This document shows, in pieces, positions 38,392 through 48,106 of a DNA stretch of 64,000 bases. The position numbers were made by a program, and so were the translations under genes. Below the pieces are notes generated by a model that did no database searches, was not told the origin of the DNA, and saw only the letters and a list, made by a program, of their open reading frames with translations. Position 1 is the stretch's first letter. Each line of letters begins with the position of its first letter. Source of the stretch: an uncultured Mucispirillum sp. (GTDB lineage: Bacteria; Chrysiogenota; Deferribacteres; Deferribacterales; Mucispirillaceae); NCBI GenBank assembly GCA_944323205.1, contig CALURO010000005.1, positions 158,477 to 222,476 of the forward strand. The letters are read 5' to 3'.

Positions 38392-39498
38392 TTGAATAAA
38401 CTTCCAGTAGCTGTTATACCAGCATATAAACCACTTTCTGTAGTCATTAATATTGCAAAAGAATTAATAAATTCCAAATCATTCCAAGGGGTTGTATGTG
38501 TAAATGACGGCAGTGGCAAAGAATTTGATTATATATTTTCAGAACTTAAAACATTAGGTGTTATAGTAGAAACACATGCAGTAAATTTAGGAAAAGGAAC
38601 AGCTTTAAAAACAGGTTTTAATGCAGCATTAAATAATTTTCCAGAAAGCTGTGGTGTTGTTACTTTAGATGCTGACGGGCAGCATTTAAGCAAAGATGTA
38701 ATAAATATTGCAGATAATTTATTAATAACTAATAACACTTTAATTACAGGCGGAAGAGTTTTTGATAATAAAGATATACCGCTTCGAAGCAGATTTGGCA
38801 ATAAATTAACTAAAATTATTTTCAGGCTGTTTTCTGGTGTTAAAATAAATGATACTCAGACTGGACTTAGGGGGATACCTGCATCTCTTTTACCTAATTT
38901 AATCAAGCTAAAAACCACAGGATATGATTTTGAGCTTGATATGCTTATATTTGCAAAAGAAAAACACTATACTATTAAAGAAATACCTATTACTACAGTA
39001 TATGAAAATGGTAACTCATCATCTCATTTTAATCCAGTATTAGATTCATTAAGAATATACTTTGTATTTTTCAGATATTTATGGGTTGCAGTATTATCAT
39101 TTATTATAGATTTTACAATGCTTGAAGTATTTATGCATATATTAGATGTGCCGGATTCTCCAAATGATAATCAAATTGCACAGATAAGTATGACTGTAAT
39201 TGCTGCAAATATACTTGCAAGACTTGTATCATCTACATTTAATTTTATTTTAAACAGACGATTTGTATTTAAATCAAATGCTAATATATTTGATGAATAT
39301 AAAAAATATTTTGTGCTGGTTATATATGTACTGATTATAAATAATGCAGTATTTTATTTTCTATTAAACAATGACGCTCTGCAGGATATTACAGGAATAG
39401 GTGCTGTATTTTTAGAAATCACTAAACTAATTACAGAGTTAATCACATTCTTTATTACATTTGTAATATCAAGAACCATTATATTTAAAGATAAATAA
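38392..39498 (+). CDS. Glycosyltransferase family 2 fused to GtrA-like membrane domain
   Basis: 368 residues. The N-terminal half is a GT-A glycosyltransferase like polyprenyl-phosphate mannosyl/glucosyl transferases: VIPAYKP, CVNDGSG, the DxD-type LDADGQH, and TQTGLRGIP. The C-terminal 150 residues hold four hydrophobic helices of GtrA type (LWVAVLSFIIDF, STFNFILNRRFVF, ending ISRTIIF). It probably loads a sugar on a lipid carrier and flips it for LPS or glycan modification; the sugar is unknown. TTG start at 38392 with GAGG upstream; the nearby ATG is out of frame. Last gene of the leuS unit. Confidence 0.88.
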   Translation: MNKLPVAVIPAYKPLSVVINIAKELINSKSFQGVVCVNDGSGKEFDYIFSELKTLGVIVETHAVNLGKGTALKTGFNAALNNFPESCGVVTLDADGQHLSKDVINIADNLLITNNTLITGGRVFDNKDIPLRSRFGNKLTKIIFRLFSGVKINDTQTGLRGIPASLLPNLIKLKTTGYDFELDMLIFAKEKHYTIKEIPITTVYENGNSSSHFNPVLDSLRIYFVFFRYLWVAVLSFIIDFTMLEVFMHILDVPDSPNDNQIAQISMTVIAANILARLVSSTFNFILNRRFVFKSNANIFDEYKKYFVLVIYVLIINNAVFYFLLNNDALQDITGIGAVFLEITKLITELITFFITFVISRTIIFKDK

Positions 39499-39500
39499 TA

Positions 39501-39540
39501 AAACTGCTGTACTTATTCTATTCAAGCTCAGCAGTTTTTA
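39501..39540. terminator. Bidirectional terminator between convergent genes
   Basis: Arms AAACTGCTG (39501-39509) and CAGCAGTTT (39529-39537) with a T tract on either strand, between the glycosyltransferase and trmL. It can serve both. Confidence 0.7.
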
Positions 39541-39588
39541 TATTCACATATATAACTTTCCTATTTTTTATTTTCTAATATAAATACA

Positions 39589-40050
39589 TTAAAACAAATT
39601 AGGAAAATTTAATTTAGCCAGTAAATGATATGCAATTATAGCAGCAGATGAAGATAAATTTAAACTTCTAAAATCTGTCTTCATAGGTATTCTGTATAAT
39701 CTTTCTTTATATTTTTCATATACCATCTTAGGCAACCCAGCGCTTTCACTTCCAAAAAGAATATCTATTCTGCTGTCAGGGTTTATATTAATTTCAGTAT
39801 AATTTTTATGTCCTTTTGTACTTATTGCATAAAAATCATTATTTGTTTCAAAATATTCATCTAAAGTTTTAATATGGGTAACATTTACATGCTCCCAGTA
39901 ATCCATAGCAGCTCTTTTTAAATGTTTATCATCAATTGAAAATCCAAGCCTGCCAGCTAATATAAGCTCTATGCCAGTTGAAGCACAAAGCCGTGCAATA
40001 TTACCTGTATTTTGAGGTATTTCAGGCTCTAATAAAACTATTCTAAACAT
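39589..40050 (-). CDS. trmL: tRNA (cytidine/uridine-34 2'-O)-methyltransferase
   Basis: SPOUT-family methyltransferase modifying the wobble base of leucine tRNAs. 153 residues from the ATG at 40050, which has AGGTG upstream; an earlier in-frame start lies inside rsfS. Opening LLEPEIPQNTGNIARLCA, the GSESAGLP motif, and the knot segment RSLNLSSSAAIIAYH are diagnostic. Last gene of the proB operon. Confidence 0.94.
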   Translation of the reverse strand: MFRIVLLEPEIPQNTGNIARLCASTGIELILAGRLGFSIDDKHLKRAAMDYWEHVNVTHIKTLDEYFETNNDFYAISTKGHKNYTEININPDSRIDILFGSESAGLPKMVYEKYKERLYRIPMKTDFRSLNLSSSAAIIAYHLLAKLNFPNLF

Positions 40051-40075
40051 ATAAACACCTTTTAGTATATTATAT

Positions 40076-40408
40076 TCATATTTTAGGGCAGCCTCCCCAG
40101 ATAGATTCAAGATTATAAAAATCTCTTTCATTTTTACGCATTACATGCACCATAATATCGCCGTAATCTATACATACCCATACACCATGTTCTGTACCTT
40201 CATGATATATTGGCTGGATATTTTCTTTTTTAAGCTCAACACTAACATATTCTGCCAATGCTTTAACATGAGTATCCACATTGCCTGTTGCTATTATCAT
40301 ATAATCTGTAACAGTAGATTTTTCTCCAATATAAAAGCATACTATATCTTCGCCTTTCTTATCATCAAGCAGTGCTTTAATTTTCAATGCTAATTCCTTT
40401 GTTTCCAT
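40076..40408 (-). CDS. rsfS: Ribosomal silencing factor RsfS
   Basis: Binds ribosomal protein L14 and blocks subunit joining in slow growth. 110 residues, DUF143 family, with the conserved DYMIIATGNVDTHVKALAE and the WVCIDYGDIMVHVM region. The ATG overlaps the nadD stop by one base. nadD-rsfS is a very common pair. Confidence 0.95.
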   Translation of the reverse strand: METKELALKIKALLDDKKGEDIVCFYIGEKSTVTDYMIIATGNVDTHVKALAEYVSVELKKENIQPIYHEGTEHGVWVCIDYGDIMVHVMRKNERDFYNLESIWGGCPKI

Positions 40409-41016
40409 TATACCTCTTTATTATATAAATTATTCTTAATAATATATTCTGCTACATTTGACGGCAGATATTCAAGATATTTTTTTATAGATTTTCTTAT
40501 TTCGCTGCTTGAAATATTAAATGAATCTATTTCAAAAAGTGCTATTTTATTTCTATCTGCAATCCTTTTTTTAATATCATCAGGCACACTTTCTATCATA
40601 TTTTTGAAAGATATACCAGGGCGGCAGCCTATAATAAAATATGCTAAATCAAATAATTTTTTATAATTATACCATTTTTCAATACTGGCAAATATATCGC
40701 TTCCAACTAAAAAATATATATTATCATTACAATATATCTCTTTTAAAGCAGATAATGAATTATAAGTATAGGATAAATCATTTAGTTTTGCTTCTATATC
40801 TGTTACACTAAACTTATTATCAAGCCCCTTTAATGCAAGATTAACCATATTAATCCTGTGACAAAAAGATGCAGTATGGCTTGATTTATGTGGCGGGTTT
40901 TTTGACACCATAAAAAGCAGTTTATCAAAATTAAACTTTTTAACAGCTGACTCAGCTATTGCAATATGCCCTTTATGGACAGGGTCAAATGCTCCACCAA
41001 AAATACAAATATTCAT
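40408..41016 (-). CDS. nadD: Nicotinate-nucleotide adenylyltransferase
   Basis: Makes deamido-NAD from nicotinate mononucleotide. 202 residues. Nucleotidyl transferase motif GGAFDPVHKGHIAIAE, FMVSKNPPHK, YFLVGSDIF, and the C-terminal ISSSEIRKSI. One-base overlaps with proA upstream and rsfS downstream show translational coupling. Confidence 0.95.
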   Translation of the reverse strand: MNICIFGGAFDPVHKGHIAIAESAVKKFNFDKLLFMVSKNPPHKSSHTASFCHRINMVNLALKGLDNKFSVTDIEAKLNDLSYTYNSLSALKEIYCNDNIYFLVGSDIFASIEKWYNYKKLFDLAYFIIGCRPGISFKNMIESVPDDIKKRIADRNKIALFEIDSFNISSSEIRKSIKKYLEYLPSNVAEYIIKNNLYNKEV

Positions 41017-42257
41017 TATCCACGCAACTGTCCACTGCCATATATTAAATACTTAGTAGTAGTTAAATCTTCCGCACCCATAGGACCTCTTACATGAAGT
41101 TTTTGTGTGCTGATACCTATTTCTGCACCAAGCCCAAATTCTCCACCATCAGTAAATCTTGTAGATGCATTAACATATACAGCAGCAGAATCTACTTCGT
41201 TTAAAAACTTTTCGGCATTATTATAATCTGTAGTAACTATTGCGTCACTGTGACCTGAACCATATTTATTAATATGAGCAACAGCTTCCTGCACATTTTC
41301 AACCACTTTTATAGAAAGTATCATATCATGATATTCAGTATAGTAATCTTCTTCAATAGCTGGTCTGCAGTCAACATATTTTAATGTTTCAGGACAGCCC
41401 CTTAAATCCACATCTACCTCTTGCAGCATTTTAGCAATATCTGGCAGTATTTTTTCTGCAATATTTTTATGAACAAGTAATGTTTCCATAGCATTGCAGG
41501 CACTTGGACGCTGAACTTTTGCATTAAAAGCAATAGATAGAGCCTGCTGAAATTCTGCACTTTCATCAATAAACATATGACATACACCTTTATCATGCAT
41601 TATAACAGGAATACGGGCATTATCTACCACAAAATTAATAAGCCCTTCCCCGCCTCGTGGTATAATTACATCAATTAACCCTTTAGCCTGAGCCATATCT
41701 TTAATAATATTTCTATCAGTATCTTGAATAAAGTAAATAATATCTTTAGAAAATCCTGCTTTTTCAAGTGAATCTGAAATAATTTCAGCAAGTATTTTAT
41801 TAGAGTTTAATGCTTCCTTTCCGCCTCTTAATACTGCACCATTGCCTGATTTTATACATAAAGCTGCACTGTCAATTGTTACATTAGGGCGTGATTCATA
41901 AATAATACCTGCAACACCAAGGGGAACTCTGACTTTTCTTATTTTTAAGCCATTAGGGCGTGTAGAACCTGTTATTACTTCCCCTATTACTTCTTTCTGC
42001 ATAGATATCTCATTAACTGCCTTAATCATACTGTCTATTTCTTTATCAGTTAGCCTAAGCCTGTCTATCATTGCAGAGCTTAATTCCATATCTTCTGCAT
42101 TATTAATATCTATTTTATTAATTTTTTTAATTTCTTCCCGTCTTTCATTTAGCAGTGATGCAATATTTGATAAGACTGCCTGTCTATCTGGTGCTGATGA
42201 TACAGCAAGTGTATGAGCATCTTTTTTTGTTTTTGCAAGCTGTTCCATTAAATCCAT
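41016..42257 (-). CDS. proA: Glutamate-5-semialdehyde dehydrogenase
   Basis: Reduces glutamyl phosphate to glutamate semialdehyde for proline synthesis. 413 residues. GVAGIIYESRPNVTID, the IIPRGGEGLI segment, and the catalytic cysteine in KVQRPSACNAMETLL, with TDGGEFGLGAEIGIST toward the end. ATG at 42257 with AAGGG upstream. It follows proB by 15 bases. Confidence 0.96.
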   Translation of the reverse strand: MDLMEQLAKTKKDAHTLAVSSAPDRQAVLSNIASLLNERREEIKKINKIDINNAEDMELSSAMIDRLRLTDKEIDSMIKAVNEISMQKEVIGEVITGSTRPNGLKIRKVRVPLGVAGIIYESRPNVTIDSAALCIKSGNGAVLRGGKEALNSNKILAEIISDSLEKAGFSKDIIYFIQDTDRNIIKDMAQAKGLIDVIIPRGGEGLINFVVDNARIPVIMHDKGVCHMFIDESAEFQQALSIAFNAKVQRPSACNAMETLLVHKNIAEKILPDIAKMLQEVDVDLRGCPETLKYVDCRPAIEEDYYTEYHDMILSIKVVENVQEAVAHINKYGSGHSDAIVTTDYNNAEKFLNEVDSAAVYVNASTRFTDGGEFGLGAEIGISTQKLHVRGPMGAEDLTTTKYLIYGSGQLRG

Positions 42258-42272
42258 ATTATTTACCCTTAT

Positions 42273-43394
42273 TTAGATTAAAAGCAAATCATCTTTATGT
42301 ATAACTTCGTCTGATATTTTATATCCTAAAATACCATATATTTCTGATGATGCTTTTCCCATAATTTTTAATAAATCAGCAGAAGAATAGCGTATTTTTC
42401 CTCTGGCTATTTCTTTATTATTATTTATTATAGATACAATCGCCCCTGCCTGAAATTTTCCATTAATACTAATTATTCCTTTTGCAAGCAGCGATTTATT
42501 ATTTAAAAGTGCATTATCAGCACCATCATCTATTATGACAGCACCTGTTGGAATAGCTGCATAACCTATCCAAAATTTACGCTTTTTAATGGAAGAAACA
42601 CTTTGATAAAAGTATGTGCCAATATTATCTTCTTTAAAAAACTTTTCTATATTTTCAGGCTCCATTCCTTTTATTATAGCTACCTCACACCCTGCTTCAA
42701 GTGCTTTTTTAGCTGCCTGTATTTTTGACTTCATACCGCCTGTACCAACAGAAGATATACTGCCACCTGCACTATCCATAATATCATCATTAATATATTC
42801 TACTTTATGTATTATTTTTGCATTTTTATCTTTTGCAGGGTCTGCAGTATAAAGACCTTCTACATCTGATAAAATAAGCAGCAAATCACCATCTACAATA
42901 CCTGCAACTAAAGCACCAAGATTATCATTATCTCCAAATGACTCTATATATTTTAATTCATCAACTATAATTGTATCATTTTCATTAATAATAGGTATAA
43001 CTCCCAGCTCTAAAAGTCTTTTTAGTGCTGAGCGGGCATGAAGATACCTTTTTCTATTTGATAAATCATCTTTTGTAAGCAGAACTTGAGCTACATTAAT
43101 ATTATATTGTGCAAAAGCCTGTTCATAAGTCCATATTAACCGTGCCTGACCAACAGCAGCTGAAGCCTGCTTATCAACTATATCTTTTGGACGAGAAGGA
43201 AAACCAAGCAGCTTAAACCCTGATGCTACTGCTCCAGAAGACACTATAACAATATTTGGTATAGTCTGTTTTAATTTTGCAATATGATAAACTAATGATG
43301 CTATTCTAGCACTGTTAAGACCAAGGTCGTTACCTGATAAAATAGAACTTCCTATTTTAATGATTAATGTTTTTACATCTGTTTTAGAGTGCAT
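42273..43394 (-). CDS. proB: Glutamate 5-kinase with PUA domain
   Basis: Phosphorylates glutamate, the feedback-regulated step of proline synthesis. 373 residues: amino-acid kinase domain ([31 protein letters not shown]) and a C-terminal PUA domain from about residue 280. First gene of the proB-proA-nadD-rsfS-trmL operon, 39 bases after tRNA-Gln on the same strand. Confidence 0.96.
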   Translation of the reverse strand: MHSKTDVKTLIIKIGSSILSGNDLGLNSARIASLVYHIAKLKQTIPNIVIVSSGAVASGFKLLGFPSRPKDIVDKQASAAVGQARLIWTYEQAFAQYNINVAQVLLTKDDLSNRKRYLHARSALKRLLELGVIPIINENDTIIVDELKYIESFGDNDNLGALVAGIVDGDLLLILSDVEGLYTADPAKDKNAKIIHKVEYINDDIMDSAGGSISSVGTGGMKSKIQAAKKALEAGCEVAIIKGMEPENIEKFFKEDNIGTYFYQSVSSIKKRKFWIGYAAIPTGAVIIDDGADNALLNNKSLLAKGIISINGKFQAGAIVSIINNNKEIARGKIRYSSADLLKIMGKASSEIYGILGYKISDEVIHKDDLLLI

Positions 43395-43433
43395 ACTTTC
43401 TGACCCTGAATATATGAAAAATAGATAAAAAAA

Positions 43434-43508
43434 TGGCTGGGGCAGAAGGATTCGAACCTCCGAATGGCGGGACCAAAACCCGCTGCCTTACCACTTGGCG
43501 ATGCCCCA
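43434..43508 (-). tRNA. tRNA-Gln (anticodon TTG)
   Basis: Folds as a full cloverleaf: acceptor TGGGGCA pairs with TGCCCCA, the anticodon loop is TTTTGGT (UUG), and the T loop is TTCGAAT. The 3' CCA is encoded (43436-43434). The gene lies just upstream of proB on the same strand and may share its transcript. Confidence 0.95.
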
Positions 43509-43604
43509 GCGTTGTGTGTAGGAATAAATAATATATTTTTTTTCATTCGTCAAGAACTTTTTTTTATATTTTTTTAAAAATATTCAAAAATTCTTATTTA
43601 TTAA

Positions 43605-44018
43605 TTATTTATCACTTGTTTTAATCCTAAGTTTTTCTATAATAACCATAATAGCATTTTGTTCTTCTGGTGTTAATATTGATAAAACATCTTTTTCATG
43701 TTCTCTAATTTTTACATTTATTTCTTTAAAAAGCTGATGACCAGTTTCTGTAAGCTGCAATATTTTTTTTATTTTTCCATTTTGTTCTATATATTCTACA
43801 AATCCACCTGCTCTTAATTTAGCAATATATCTAGAAGTCATGCCTTTATCCATAGAATAATATTCATATATATGGCTTGCTTTTGCTGTGCCATGTTTCT
43901 CCAAATAAAGAAAAATGCGCCACAATACACTTGTTAGACCATATGGTTTTAAAATACGATTAACATCATTAATTATCTGCCTGTAAACTCTAGCATATTC
44001 TTGAAAAAATAGTTTCAT
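43605..44018 (-). CDS. MarR-family transcriptional regulator
   Basis: 137 residues from the ATG at 44018 with GAGGA upstream; the frame extends 34 codons further but without a ribosome site. Winged-helix region with LEKHGTAKASHIYEYYSMDKGMTSRYIAKL and a wing FVEYIEQNGKIKKILQLTETG, then a dimerisation helix. It is divergent from the Rrf2 gene. The ligand and targets are unknown. Confidence 0.85.
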   Translation of the reverse strand: MKLFFQEYARVYRQIINDVNRILKPYGLTSVLWRIFLYLEKHGTAKASHIYEYYSMDKGMTSRYIAKLRAGGFVEYIEQNGKIKKILQLTETGHQLFKEINVKIREHEKDVLSILTPEEQNAIMVIIEKLRIKTSDK

Positions 44019-44146
44019 AAATTCCTCATTATATAAAATTAACATAAGACTATATTGATTTTTAATATGTAATACAAAAAAAAGCAAGAAAAATATATTT
44101 TTTAAAAGAGATATACGCATTTAAAACAATAAACTAAATAAAACTA

Positions 44147-44175
44147 TTGATATTAAAATATAATTATATTATATT
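44147..44175 (+). promoter_or_regulatory. Promoter of the Rrf2-reductase pair
   Basis: TTGATA (44147-44152), 17 bases, TATATT (44170-44175), 35 bases before the Rrf2 ATG. Tentative because of local AT richness. Confidence 0.45.
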
Positions 44176-44209
44176 AATGGCTATAAATATTATTTAGAAA
44201 GGATTTTAT

Positions 44210-44620
44210 ATGAAAATAACACGAGCATGTGATTATACTATCAGAGCCTTAGTTTATATGGCTCAATCTCCTATGGGTACTGCATTTATGCGTTCTGATA
44301 TAGCTAAAGCATGTAATATACCTGACAGTTTTTTAGGTAAAATACTGCAAAGCCTTGCTAAGTCAGATATTCTTATTAGTGAAAGAGGCAAAAAAGGTGG
44401 TTTTAGACTTGGCAAAGAACCTAAAAACATTTGTATATATGATGTAATTGTTGCTGTAGACGGCCCTTTAAATATCAATAACTGTCTTGACGAGCAGATT
44501 GGCTGCTGTTTTGACCAGTCATGCTGTGCCCATAAAATGTGGAAAGATGTGCAGTCTGCCTTAGTAGAAAAACTGAAAAAATATTCACTAGCAGATATAT
44601 CTGAAGACTGTAAATCATAA
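44210..44620 (+). CDS. Rrf2/IscR-family Fe-S transcriptional regulator
   Basis: 136 residues. N-terminal winged helix (ACDYTIRALVYMAQ, SFLGKILQSLAKSDIL, RGKKGGFRL) and a cysteine-rich loop around 95-108 (NNCLDEQIGCCFDQSCC) that could ligate a [2Fe-2S] cluster as in IscR or NsrR. It may sense Fe-S status, nitric oxide or redox. The next gene starts 23 bases later and is a likely target. It is not beside the nifS-nifU cluster. AAAGGA precedes the ATG. Confidence 0.88.
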   Translation: MKITRACDYTIRALVYMAQSPMGTAFMRSDIAKACNIPDSFLGKILQSLAKSDILISERGKKGGFRLGKEPKNICIYDVIVAVDGPLNINNCLDEQIGCCFDQSCCAHKMWKDVQSALVEKLKKYSLADISEDCKS

Positions 44621-44643
44621 ATGCTAAATTAAGGAATATTACT

Positions 44644-45603
44644 ATGAGTGCTTTATATATAGACGAACAAACAGCATCATCATTAATTAATATAGATGAT
44701 GCTTTAAAATTAGTAGAAGAATCATTTTCAAGCTACTCAGAAGGTAAGGCATTTAATATGACACGCCAGAGAATGAGAATACGCAAGGGAGCACTTCATA
44801 TGCTTCCCGGTGCAGTGCCATATAAAGGTGTTATTGGGTTTAAAGCATATACTTCTTTCCGTGCTGGTCTTATTTTTAAAATACATTTATATGATGCAGA
44901 AACTGGCAGTCCCCTTGCAATTATTGATGCTCAGGAAATAGGAAGACTTAGAACTGGTGCTGCAAGTGGTATAGCATCAAAATATATGTCTAAAAAAGAT
45001 ACAAATACTGCATTTATTTTTGGCGGCGGGTTTCAGGCAGAAGCACAGCTTGAGGCAGTACATAAAACTACCCCGTTAAAAAAAGTTTATGTTGCAACTA
45101 GAAAAATAGAAAATGCAGCTGCTTTTGCAGATAAAATGAGTAAATCTTTAAATATTGAAATTATACCTATATCAAATATTGAAGAAGACTTGCCTAAAGC
45201 AGATACAATTATTACTATCACAACATCTGTTAAGCCTTTATTTGAACATACAATGCTTAATCCAAATGGTGTGCATATTAATGCTGCCGGCTCTAATGCT
45301 TTAATAAGAGCAGAAATTCCAGAAAAAACACTAGAAGCAGCAGAAGTTTTAGCTGTAGATAATAAAGATGTTGCAGCACTTGAATGCGGTGATATTCTAC
45401 CCTCTCTTGAAAAAGGCAGACTTCATTGGAATACTATACTAGAGCTTGGAGAAATTACATGTGGATACCGTAAAGGAAGACTTTCTGAAAACGGGATAAC
45501 TGTATTTCAATCTCAAGGTATGGGACTGCAGGATATAATGTGTGCTGAATTTATATACAGAAAAGCAGTTGCTGAAAATTTAGGCACAATTTTACCATTT
45601 TAA
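44644..45603 (+). CDS. Ornithine cyclodeaminase/mu-crystallin-family reductase
   Basis: 319 residues, full length. NAD(P) motif FIFGGGFQAEAQLEAV, an early catalytic-region RMRIRKGALHMLPG, and IGRLRTGAASGIASKYMS. The position that holds the catalytic aspartate of true ornithine cyclodeaminase (GADAPGK) reads GSNALIR, so ammonia release from ornithine is unlikely. It may be an alanine dehydrogenase-like or cyclic ketimine reductase; the substrate is open. It is probably controlled by the Rrf2 regulator upstream. Confidence 0.82.
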   Translation: MSALYIDEQTASSLINIDDALKLVEESFSSYSEGKAFNMTRQRMRIRKGALHMLPGAVPYKGVIGFKAYTSFRAGLIFKIHLYDAETGSPLAIIDAQEIGRLRTGAASGIASKYMSKKDTNTAFIFGGGFQAEAQLEAVHKTTPLKKVYVATRKIENAAAFADKMSKSLNIEIIPISNIEEDLPKADTIITITTSVKPLFEHTMLNPNGVHINAAGSNALIRAEIPEKTLEAAEVLAVDNKDVAALECGDILPSLEKGRLHWNTILELGEITCGYRKGRLSENGITVFQSQGMGLQDIMCAEFIYRKAVAENLGTILPF

Positions 45604-45698
45604 ATTTTAAAATATTCATAAAAAATTCATAAAATAATTGCTTGGAATTTTTTTTATTAAAGAATACAAGCACTTATAAAATTTTAAAATATTTTCTC

Positions 45699-45726
45699 TT
45701 GATTAGTTTGAAATCTCTGATAATAT
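45699..45726 (+). promoter_or_regulatory. Possible promoter of nrdJ
   Basis: TTGATT (45699-45704), a 16-base spacer and TAATAT (45721-45726). No cobalamin riboswitch was recognised in the 155-base gap before nrdJ. Confidence 0.4.
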
Positions 45727-45758
45727 AACACTCTAATTTATATTTTCTAGGAGTAAAT

Positions 45759-48047
45759 ATGGCTTCAAATAGTAATAAGCAACTTTTTCAAGCAGAGCCT
45801 GTATTATTGGCTAACTCTGTTACTGTATTGAAAAAGCGTTACCTTCGTAAAAAGGAATCTGGGCAGGTAGAAACCCCAAAAGATTTATTTATCAGAGTAG
45901 CAAAAAATATTGCAGAAGCAGAATTAAAATTTGATTCTAATGCTGATGTTGATTTTGTTGCTGATATTTTTTATACTCAGATGGCTTCATTAAAATTTTT
46001 ACCAAACTCACCTACTTTAATGAATGCTGGTAATGCACTTCAACAATTATCTGCATGTTTTGTATTACCTGTAGAAGATTCATTGGAAGGGATTTTTGAA
46101 GCTGTAAAATATACTGCTTTAATACATAAATCTGGCGGCGGAACAGGTTTTTCCTTTTCACGACTTCGTCCAAAAGATGATTCTGTAAAAACAACAAAAG
46201 GTGTTTCTTCTGGTCCTGTTTCTTTTATGTCTGTATTTGATGCTGCTACAGAAACTATTAAACAAGGCGGTATGCGTCGCGGTGCTAATATGGGTATTCT
46301 TCGTGTAGACCATCCAGATATTATGGAATTTATCTATGCTAAACAGGATAAAACTAAATTAACTAACTTTAATCTTTCTGTCGGTATTACAGAAGAGTTT
46401 ATGAAAAGTGTAAAAAATGGCACTGATTATGACTTACTTACTCCTAGAGACCGTAAAAAAACAGGCTCTAAAAATGCCAGAGAAGTTTTCAATGAAATGG
46501 TTAGACTAGCATGGGAAGGCGGCGATCCCGGTATTATTTTCTTAGATAGAATCAATAATGCAAACCCAACACCTGCAGAAGGTGAAATGGAAAGCACAAA
46601 CCCTTGTGGTGAACAGCCGCTGCTTCCTTATGAGTCATGTAACTTAGGGTCTTTAAACCTTGTTCAGTTTATAAAAAACGGCAAGATTGACTGGGAAGAT
46701 TTAAAAAATACAATCCGCATAGCTGTCCGCTTTTTAGATAATGTTATTGAAATGAATAACTACCCTATTAAACAGATAGATGAAATGACAAAGAAAAACA
46801 GGAAGATTGGTCTTGGTATTATGGGCTGGGCCGATATGCTTGTTATGTTAAACATTCCTTATAATTCTGATAAAGCTATATCACTTGCTGAAGAAGTTAT
46901 GAAATTTATCAGAGATGAAGGAAGAAAAATGAGTGTAGAGCTTGCAGAACAGCGTGGCAGCTTCCCAGGATTTGATAAAAGTATCTATCCAGGACTTGGA
47001 TTTAAAGCTATGCGTAATGCAACTATTACAACTATTGCACCAACAGGAACAATCTCTATTATTGCTGGAGCATCAAGTGGTATTGAGCCGTATTTTGCAC
47101 TTGCATATTATAGAAATGTTATGGATAATAATAAACTTCCAGAAGTTAACCCATACTTTTTGGAAAAAGCTCATGAAGGTAAATTCTATTCTGAAAGTTT
47201 AATGAATAAATTAGCTGAAGCAGGTAATGCTCACAACTTAACAGAAGTACCTGAAGATATACGAAAAATATTTGTTACTTCTCATGAAATAGAGCCAGTA
47301 TGGCATGTTAAAATGCAGGCAGCTTTCCAAAAATATACAGATAATGCTGTTAGTAAAACAGTTAACTTTCAAAACAGTGCAACTATTGAAGATGTAGAAA
47401 AAGCCTATATGCTGGCTTATGATTTAGGCTGTAAAGGTATTACTATATACAGAGATGGAAGCCGCTCAGGACAGGTTCTAAATATAGGCTCTGTTAAAGA
47501 AGAAAAACAAGAAGAAGCTGTTACAGTGCCTGCTAAACCAAAAGAACGCCCTGCTATATTAATAGGTAAAACTATTGAAAAAACTACTGGCTGCGGCAAA
47601 ATGTATGTAACAATTAATCAAGATGTTGATGGTAAAATTTTTGAAGTATTTACAAGCATTGGCAAAGCTGGTGGGTGTGCACAAAGTCAGGCAGAAGCTA
47701 TCGGCAGATTAATTTCACTTAATTTAAGAAGCGGTGTTGAACCTGAGTTTATCATTAAGCAGCTTAAAGGTATATCCTGCCATACTCCACATGGATTTGG
47801 CTCTCAAAGAATATTTTCATGTGCTGATGCTGTTGGTAAAGCATTAGAAGAAGCTATACATAATCCATTAAATGTGCAGGTTGTAAGAAATGACAGTATT
47901 ACTGTAGATTCTCTACTTGCTGATATTGATAAAAAAGCTGATAAAAAAATCATGTCAAATGGTGCATGCCCTGAATGCGGTGCTCCAGTTGAATATATAG
48001 AAGGCTGCCTTACATGTCACTCATGCGGCTATTCTAAATGCAGCTAA
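45759..48047 (+). CDS. nrdJ: B12-dependent (class II) ribonucleotide reductase
   Basis: Makes deoxyribonucleotides with adenosylcobalamin, independent of oxygen. 762 residues. Active-site cysteine pair LSACFVLP and NPCGEQPLLPYESCNLGSLNL (radical cysteine in the latter), the GMRRGANMG segment and TIAPTGTISII. The C-terminal region adds a thiol-rich tail CPECGAPVEYIEGCLTCHSCGYSKC, probably zinc binding or a reducing shuttle. AGGAG precedes the ATG. Monocistronic. Confidence 0.95.
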   Translation: MASNSNKQLFQAEPVLLANSVTVLKKRYLRKKESGQVETPKDLFIRVAKNIAEAELKFDSNADVDFVADIFYTQMASLKFLPNSPTLMNAGNALQQLSACFVLPVEDSLEGIFEAVKYTALIHKSGGGTGFSFSRLRPKDDSVKTTKGVSSGPVSFMSVFDAATETIKQGGMRRGANMGILRVDHPDIMEFIYAKQDKTKLTNFNLSVGITEEFMKSVKNGTDYDLLTPRDRKKTGSKNAREVFNEMVRLAWEGGDPGIIFLDRINNANPTPAEGEMESTNPCGEQPLLPYESCNLGSLNLVQFIKNGKIDWEDLKNTIRIAVRFLDNVIEMNNYPIKQIDEMTKKNRKIGLGIMGWADMLVMLNIPYNSDKAISLAEEVMKFIRDEGRKMSVELAEQRGSFPGFDKSIYPGLGFKAMRNATITTIAPTGTISIIAGASSGIEPYFALAYYRNVMDNNKLPEVNPYFLEKAHEGKFYSESLMNKLAEAGNAHNLTEVPEDIRKIFVTSHEIEPVWHVKMQAAFQKYTDNAVSKTVNFQNSATIEDVEKAYMLAYDLGCKGITIYRDGSRSGQVLNIGSVKEEKQEEAVTVPAKPKERPAILIGKTIEKTTGCGKMYVTINQDVDGKIFEVFTSIGKAGGCAQSQAEAIGRLISLNLRSGVEPEFIIKQLKGISCHTPHGFGSQRIFSCADAVGKALEEAIHNPLNVQVVRNDSITVDSLLADIDKKADKKIMSNGACPECGAPVEYIEGCLTCHSCGYSKCS

Positions 48048-48076
48048 ATATAAAAAATATATACTTATATATAGTT

Positions 48077-48106
48077 AAGGGCAGGTTGTATCACCTGCCC
48101 TTTTTT
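48077..48106 (+). terminator. Terminator of nrdJ
   Basis: AAGGGCAGGT (48077-48086), 6-base loop, ACCTGCCCTT and a run of six T. Confidence 0.92.

Noticed and set aside
45604..45758. Cobalamin riboswitch or NrdR box before nrdJ
   Set aside because: The gap is too short and AT-rich for a B12 riboswitch, and no NrdR-type palindrome could be found by eye.
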